Part shown: positions 14,370 through 18,377 of the stretch, one piece after another
Position numbering within the stretch: the first letter of the stretch is position 1
How the letters are laid out: each line of letters begins with the position of its first letter
Source of the DNA: RGIG7213 sp045540335
GTDB lineage: Bacteria; Bacillota; Clostridia; Oscillospirales; CAG-272
Length of the DNA: 18,377 bases
Assembly (NCBI GenBank): GCA_045540335.1
Contig: JAZQHC010000006.1
Location: forward strand, 1 to 18,377
Direction of reading: 5' to 3'
Notes under the pieces: generated by a model
The model's input: the letters and a program-made list of their open reading frames with translations, nothing else
Databases searched by the model: none
What the model was told of the DNA's origin: nothing
Translations under genes and position numbers: made by a program

Positions 14370-15143
14370 ATGGACGAAAAGAAAAAGAATGATATTGAAT
14401 ATTTCACCATCGATGTTGCACACGTTGTTAAGTGCTTGCTTCGAAGGGTGTGGGTTATAATTCTGGCAGGTATTTTAGGTGCTACTGCGGCATTTTCATA
14501 TGCTTCATTCGCTATTGCACCAAAGTATTCAACCTCTATAATGCTTTACGTAAACAACAGCGCGTTTTCACTTGGCGGTGCCGAATTCAGTATTTCTTCA
14601 TCAGAAATCAGTGCTGCACGAAGCCTTGTTAAAACTTATATAGTAATGCTTCAAAACCGTACGACCTTGAACGAGGTTATTGAAAAATCGGGTGTTTCGT
14701 ATTCTTACGGCGAGCTTTACGATATGATCGAAGCTACCGCCGCAAGTAATACAGAGGTTTTGAAAGTAACCGTTACTTCAGAAGACCCATACGAGGCGGC
14801 TATCATAGCAAACTGCATTGCAGAGGTATTGCCCCGCAGAATTTCAGAAATAATCGAAGGCGCTTCGATGGAAGTTGTTGATTCTGCGTATGTAAATCTC
14901 GGCAAGGTTTCGCCAAATATCGCAAAGTACACGGCAGTTGGCTTGTTTGCCGGTGCGTTTCTCGCAGCAGCCGTTCTTGTAATCTTTGCAATCACAGACA
15001 ATACAGTTCACAACGAAGAATATATACTCCGCACTTACGAGCATCCCGTTTTGGCAAAAGTTCCCGATTTGTTGGATTCCGGTTCAAAACGTTACGGATA
15101 TCAGTACTATCGTAAGAATTCATCTAACAAGGGGGCGCAATAA
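14370..15143 (+). CDS. Wzz/YveK-family polysaccharide chain-length regulator and kinase activator
   Basis: 257 residues with the Wzz layout: a short cytoplasmic N-terminus, membrane helix 1 (about 27-50, VWVIILAGILGATAAFSYAS), an extracellular domain (50-185, starting PKYSTSIMLYVNN), and membrane helix 2 (about 188-208) preceded by the usual Pro-containing stretch (KVSPNIAKYTA). The cytoplasmic tail (209-257) would contact and activate the adjacent tyrosine kinase, as CapA/YveK do. I placed the start at the ATG at 14370, with AAGGGA 9 nt upstream. An in-frame ATG at 14352 is possible, but an earlier frame start at 14265 lies inside the promoter. The TAATG junction overlaps the kinase start by one base. 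Confidence 0.88.
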   Translation: MDEKKKNDIEYFTIDVAHVVKCLLRRVWVIILAGILGATAAFSYASFAIAPKYSTSIMLYVNNSAFSLGGAEFSISSSEISAARSLVKTYIVMLQNRTTLNEVIEKSGVSYSYGELYDMIEATAASNTEVLKVTVTSEDPYEAAIIANCIAEVLPRRISEIIEGASMEVVDSAYVNLGKVSPNIAKYTAVGLFAGAFLAAAVLVIFAITDNTVHNEEYILRTYEHPVLAKVPDLLDSGSKRYGYQYYRKNSSNKGAQ

Positions 15144-15892
15144 TGGGTATCTTCAGAAAAAGCAAATCTCCGAGTCAGTTGAATGCCGGTGAAATCAGAA
15201 AAACACTTCACAAAAATCTACAATTTACCGCAACAGAACAGTATAAGCTACTTCGTACAAACTTAGCTTTTACACTTCCTGCAGATGTTAAATGTCCTAT
15301 AATCGGCGTTACAAGCGCTGTTAGGGGCGAAGGCAAAAGCACAACCGCTATCAACCTTTCCTACGTTCTTGCAGAAAGCGGAAATAAAGTTCTCTTGATG
15401 GATGGTGACCTTCGAATTCCCAGTGTAGCTAAAAAAATGGAGTTAGATAATAATTCCGGTATTACCGACATATTGATGGGTAGCGGCGCACAGCTTTCGA
15501 ATTATAAGTCATCAATATTAGATAATTGGTATATACTTCCTTCGGGCGCACTTCCGCCTAACCCTTCAGAGCTTCTTTCCTCCAAGCGAATGGAAAACGT
15601 TCTGAATGATTTGTCTGAAAAGTTTAATTATATTGTAATAGACCTTCCGCCCGTTAACATAGTTTCAGATACTATCGCGATATCTAAGTTTATAACCGGT
15701 ATGGTAGTAGTTATCAGGGAGGATTACACTGAAAAAAGCGAGCTTGATGCTTGTTTCAGACAGTTGAAGCTTTCCAATGTAAAAGTATTGGGATGCGTTC
15801 TTAACGAATCCAAGAATGGAAGCGGTTCTTATAAGCGTTACAAGTATAAGAAGTATTATAAATACTATAAGGACTACACAAGCAAATCTTAA
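15143..15892 (+). CDS. CpsD/CapB-type bacterial tyrosine kinase
   Basis: 249 residues, the usual size of a stand-alone BY-kinase. Walker A is SAVRGEGKST (58-67, Lys65), Walker A' VLLMDGDLRIPS (83-94) and Walker B YIVIDLPP (163-170). EQYKLLRTNL (32-41) is the conserved N-terminal motif that contacts neighbouring subunits. The C-terminus is an autophosphorylation cluster with eight tyrosines between residues 230 and 245, interspersed with lysines. Such kinases cycle between phosphorylated and free states to control capsule assembly and need the Wzz-like tail as activator. The gene overlaps its activator by one base, has GGGGGCG as ribosome binding site, and is followed 10 nt later by the cognate phosphatase. 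Confidence 0.93.
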   Translation: MGIFRKSKSPSQLNAGEIRKTLHKNLQFTATEQYKLLRTNLAFTLPADVKCPIIGVTSAVRGEGKSTTAINLSYVLAESGNKVLLMDGDLRIPSVAKKMELDNNSGITDILMGSGAQLSNYKSSILDNWYILPSGALPPNPSELLSSKRMENVLNDLSEKFNYIVIDLPPVNIVSDTIAISKFITGMVVVIREDYTEKSELDACFRQLKLSNVKVLGCVLNESKNGSGSYKRYKYKKYYKYYKDYTSKS

Positions 15893-15902
15893 AGTATAAG
15901 CT

Positions 15903-16595
15903 ATGATTGATTTCCACAGCCATATTCTCCCACAAATAGACGATGGAAGCAGTTCTGTTGAAGAAAGCATTTCAATGTTAAAAATGCTTGGCATACAGGG
16001 GGTAGATACGGTGGTTGCAACACCGCACTTTTCCCCGAATACGGAGTCTGTATCTGATTTTTTAAATCGCCGCGAAGCTTCGTTCAATTTGCTGGCAGAG
16101 CACACCGCGGCAGATATTCCGCAGATTCTGCCGGGGGCAGAGGTTTCGTATTACGAAGGGATAAGCCGACTTGCAGACATCAAGCATTTAATGGTTGGAA
16201 AAAGCAGATTGATGCTTTTGGAAATGCCATTATCCACGTGGACAGAATATAAATTAAAAGAATTGGTTGAACTTTCTTGTGTTTGCGGCGTAACGTTAGT
16301 GCTGGCGCATATAGAAAGATATCTGCCGTATCAAAATAAGAAAATACTTAACTATCTGCTTGATAACGGTATTCTTTTTCAAATAAACGCTTCGTTTATT
16401 ACTGATTTTTCTACAAAGAAAAAAGCAATTTCAATGTTGAAAAACGGCATGGCGCATTTTATCGGGTCAGATTGCCACAATCTCAGTGTACGAGCACCAA
16501 AAATTGGTGATGCGTTCGAAGTTGTCCGAAAAAAAATAGGGCACGGCTTTTTGGAACAGTTTGACGAAGATATACGTTCCTATTTATTTGTTTAA
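15903..16595 (+). CDS. CpsB/YwqE-type PHP-fold protein-tyrosine phosphatase
   Basis: 230 residues of the PHP fold. Metal ligands can be read in order: His5 and His7 (MIDFHSHILPQIDDGS, the family signature), His42 in ATPHF, Glu80 in LPGAEVSYY, His136 in LAHIERY, then Asp190 and His192 in GSDCHN. These bind the three-metal centre that removes phosphate from the tyrosine tail of CpsD. The start is fixed by the conserved MIDFHSH, although the ribosome binding site is weak; with only 10 nt after the kinase stop, translation is probably coupled. The kinase-phosphatase pair sets the export switch of the polysaccharide operon. Confidence 0.92.
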   Translation: MIDFHSHILPQIDDGSSSVEESISMLKMLGIQGVDTVVATPHFSPNTESVSDFLNRREASFNLLAEHTAADIPQILPGAEVSYYEGISRLADIKHLMVGKSRLMLLEMPLSTWTEYKLKELVELSCVCGVTLVLAHIERYLPYQNKKILNYLLDNGILFQINASFITDFSTKKKAISMLKNGMAHFIGSDCHNLSVRAPKIGDAFEVVRKKIGHGFLEQFDEDIRSYLFV

Positions 16596-16636
16596 TTTTA
16601 TTGGTACATATATTTCATTATGAAAGGGAAATTACA

Positions 16637-17311
16637 ATGAAAAAATTATTGACTATTTGTTTAACGGTTGTTATGGCAGTTACACTTTCTGTTTCTGCAT
16701 TTGCAACATCCAACGGCGGTTTTGTTTCCAGTCCATCCGGAAACCCTGCCCCCGAATTGATCGAGTATTATAATTCCGATGCGGATTGTAATGCAAAATT
16801 GATCGTTACACCCTATTCCAAGCGTACCGAATTGTCCGATGACAAACTTGCTTTGATTGAAGAAGCATACAAGCAAATAAAGAAAACGACTAATCTTGTT
16901 GATATCTTTTCAGAACTTAAAGATCTGGCAGGAAAGTTGGGCATCTCAACCAATGGTCTTGCAGTAAGCGATTTGTTTGATATCAGCTATTATGATTGCG
17001 TTTCGCATGGTGCACACGACAGCAGCTTCTTTATCAAAGTTAAAGGCGATATGTTCAAACACTTTGTTGGTTTGATGTGCTTAACGGAAAATGGTTGGAA
17101 GCTTGTTCCCGATGCAACACTTGACGAAACAGGTGAATATCTCTCTTTCACAACTTCTGATCTTTCTATTTTCGCGGTAGTTGTTGATACCTCTGCTAAT
17201 CCTCCCCAAACAGGCGAAACGGGCGTTTGGGTATATCTTGCCGGTATGATCGTTTCTGCAGTTACGATCTGCGTGATCCTCGGTGTTGATAAGAAAAAGA
17301 GAGCAGCGTAA
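16637..17311 (+). CDS. Secreted protein with PPQTG sortase-type cell-wall anchor
   Basis: 224 residues. A signal peptide (MKKLLTICLTVVMAVTLSVS, likely cleaved after AFA at residue 23) is followed by about 160 residues of exported domain. A complete cell-wall sorting signal ends the protein: NPPQTG at 188-193, a hydrophobic stretch (about 197-216) and the tail DKKKRAA. The motif differs from canonical LPxTG and resembles the (S/N/P)PxTG substrates of class B-like sortases in clostridia. The exported domain includes a helical stretch (66-101) and a late beta-rich part ending WKLVPDATLDETG...LSIFAVVVD, as seen in several clostridial surface proteins; its function is unknown. The ATG at 16637 has AAAGGGA upstream; a TTG at 16601 in the same frame is unlikely. 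No sortase gene is in the window. Confidence 0.85.
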   Translation: MKKLLTICLTVVMAVTLSVSAFATSNGGFVSSPSGNPAPELIEYYNSDADCNAKLIVTPYSKRTELSDDKLALIEEAYKQIKKTTNLVDIFSELKDLAGKLGISTNGLAVSDLFDISYYDCVSHGAHDSSFFIKVKGDMFKHFVGLMCLTENGWKLVPDATLDETGEYLSFTTSDLSIFAVVVDTSANPPQTGETGVWVYLAGMIVSAVTICVILGVDKKKRAA

Positions 17312-17340
17312 TTTTCTTCCGTTTGAAAGAGGGATAAAAG

Positions 17341-18345
17341 TTGGAAAAAAATAAAAGCACCGGTAGCAATATCACAAGGATAGCGATAGTAATCCTGGCA
17401 ATTATCTTTTTTCTGTCGGCTGTACTTTTTGCAATCAGTATGTGGGAAAAACGGCACGGCACTTATCCCGATCTTGGTGATGTAGGGCTTTCCTCCACGT
17501 TGGAATACGAGGGAGAGGAATACATGTTGAAAGACAATATCGAAACTTTCTTGGTGTTAGGTCTTGATAAGTTTGAAGGAAGTATTTCCAACGATTCTTA
17601 TAATAATGACCGTCAAGCAGACTTTATGATACTTTTCGTTTTTAATAATGACGATAAGACTTGCAGCGCCATTCACATAAACAGAGATTCGATGGTAGAG
17701 ATCAATGTTCTCGGCGTAGCCGGTGAGAAAATTGGTACAGTAAAAAAGCAAATTGCACTTTCTCACACATACGGCGCAGGAAATGAAGTAAGCTGCAGAA
17801 ACGCGGCAGACGCCGTTTCTAAATTGCTGATGAACACCAAGATCAATCACTATATATCCGTAACGATGGATGCAGTGCCTGCGTTCAATGATTTTGTAGG
17901 CGGTGTAGAGGTTACGGTGTTAGATGATTTTACGGGTACGGATAATTCGCTTGTAAAAGGTGAAAATGTTACCCTTAACGGCCAGCAGGCTTTAACGTAC
18001 GTTAGAAGCAGATACGGCCTTGATGACAGCACTAACAGCAACAGAATGAAACGCCAAAGACAATATCTTGAGGCACTTTATTCTAAAACGCTTGCTTCTG
18101 CTGAAAAAAGCGAAGATTTCATAGTTGAAGCTTCTTTGCTTATTTCCGATTATATAGTATCGGATTGTACTGTAAATCGCTTGCAAATGCTTTTTGAAAA
18201 GTTTATTTCTTACGATTTTACAGAAATAACTTATCTTGAAGGCGAAACTAAAATGGGTGAAAAGTATATAGAGTTTTACCCGGCAGAAGAGTCTGTAAAG
18301 AAAGTAGTAATTGATTCTTTTTATAAAGTAAAAGAAGACAATTAA
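17341..18345 (+). CDS. LytR-CpsA-Psr (LCP) family glycopolymer transferase
   Basis: 334 residues. A short basic N-terminus and one membrane helix (about 12-34) anchor an extracellular LCP domain (about 65-250). Family landmarks are FLVLGLDKFEG (70-80), RQADFMILF (91-99, Arg91 and Asp94), HINRDSMVE (112-120), a central FVGGVEVTV, and VRSRYGLDDSTNSNRMKRQRQYL (221-243) with its set of arginines that bind the lipid pyrophosphate. LCP proteins transfer glycopolymers from undecaprenyl pyrophosphate to peptidoglycan. The start is a TTG at 17341, supported by AGAGGG 7-8 nt upstream and by the helix that follows; the next ATG lies after the helix. As the fifth gene of the operon it fits attachment of the capsule to the wall. 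Confidence 0.92.
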   Translation: MEKNKSTGSNITRIAIVILAIIFFLSAVLFAISMWEKRHGTYPDLGDVGLSSTLEYEGEEYMLKDNIETFLVLGLDKFEGSISNDSYNNDRQADFMILFVFNNDDKTCSAIHINRDSMVEINVLGVAGEKIGTVKKQIALSHTYGAGNEVSCRNAADAVSKLLMNTKINHYISVTMDAVPAFNDFVGGVEVTVLDDFTGTDNSLVKGENVTLNGQQALTYVRSRYGLDDSTNSNRMKRQRQYLEALYSKTLASAEKSEDFIVEASLLISDYIVSDCTVNRLQMLFEKFISYDFTEITYLEGETKMGEKYIEFYPAEESVKKVVIDSFYKVKEDN

Positions 18346-18377
18346 AGTTTTTAACTAATAAAAGTCAATATTTATTA

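Overview
The window is AT-rich, with short intergenic gaps, AGGAGG-type ribosome binding sites, many TTG/GTG starts and sigma-A promoters (TTGACA-17-TATAAT). Together with the families present (a sortase-type cell-wall anchor, an LCP protein, a PHP-type CpsB phosphatase, a DAK2/FakA protein, a potABCD operon), this points to a low-GC Gram-positive, most likely an anaerobic Clostridia-type Bacillota. No taxon-specific marker was identified, so this is an inference.

Left part (1-6616). The window opens in a reverse-strand IS1182-type transposase fragment that has no usable start and an in-frame stop just upstream, so it may be a decayed insertion sequence. A two-gene + strand unit follows: a PNPOx/NimA-like flavoprotein and a rhodanese lipoprotein. 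It ends at a bidirectional terminator facing a reverse-strand group: an ACT-ACT-metallo-beta-lactamase fusion, an ICMT-type membrane methyltransferase and a type I asparaginase. Further right on the reverse strand are an XRE regulator with a two-helix membrane tail, a CPBP (CAAX-like) membrane protease, and a tRNA-Gln(CUG) with its own promoter and terminator. A block of 23-bp ATGAAGC tandem repeats lies between the protease and the tRNA.

Middle (6617-11109). A textbook polyamine importer operon, potA-potB-potC-potD, has overlapping or nearly abutting genes behind one promoter. Its leader could form a long stem and holds a short overlapping upstream ORF. The substrate-binding lipoprotein PotD carries an extra C-terminal transmembrane helix. 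A strong bidirectional terminator closes the operon.

Right part (11125-18377). A FakA/YloV-type fatty-acid kinase (reverse) and an HD-domain phosphohydrolase (forward) diverge from promoters that share one -10 region. A small membrane protein with a zinc ribbon follows on the reverse strand. From a strong promoter at 14253 runs the start of a surface-polysaccharide operon: a Wzz/YveK chain-length regulator, a CpsD-type tyrosine kinase, a CpsB-type PHP phosphatase, a secreted protein with a PPQTG sortase motif, and an LCP-family transferase. The kinase, its membrane activator and the phosphatase form the usual phospho-switch of capsule export, and LCP would attach glycopolymer to peptidoglycan. 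No terminator is visible after the LCP gene, so the operon may continue beyond the window.

I see no CRISPR array, prophage, toxin-antitoxin module or clearly new defence system. The most unusual items are the ATGAAGC repeat block beside tRNA-Gln, the membrane-tailed PotD, the ACT-MBL fusion, the potA leader and the sortase-anchored protein inside the polysaccharide operon.
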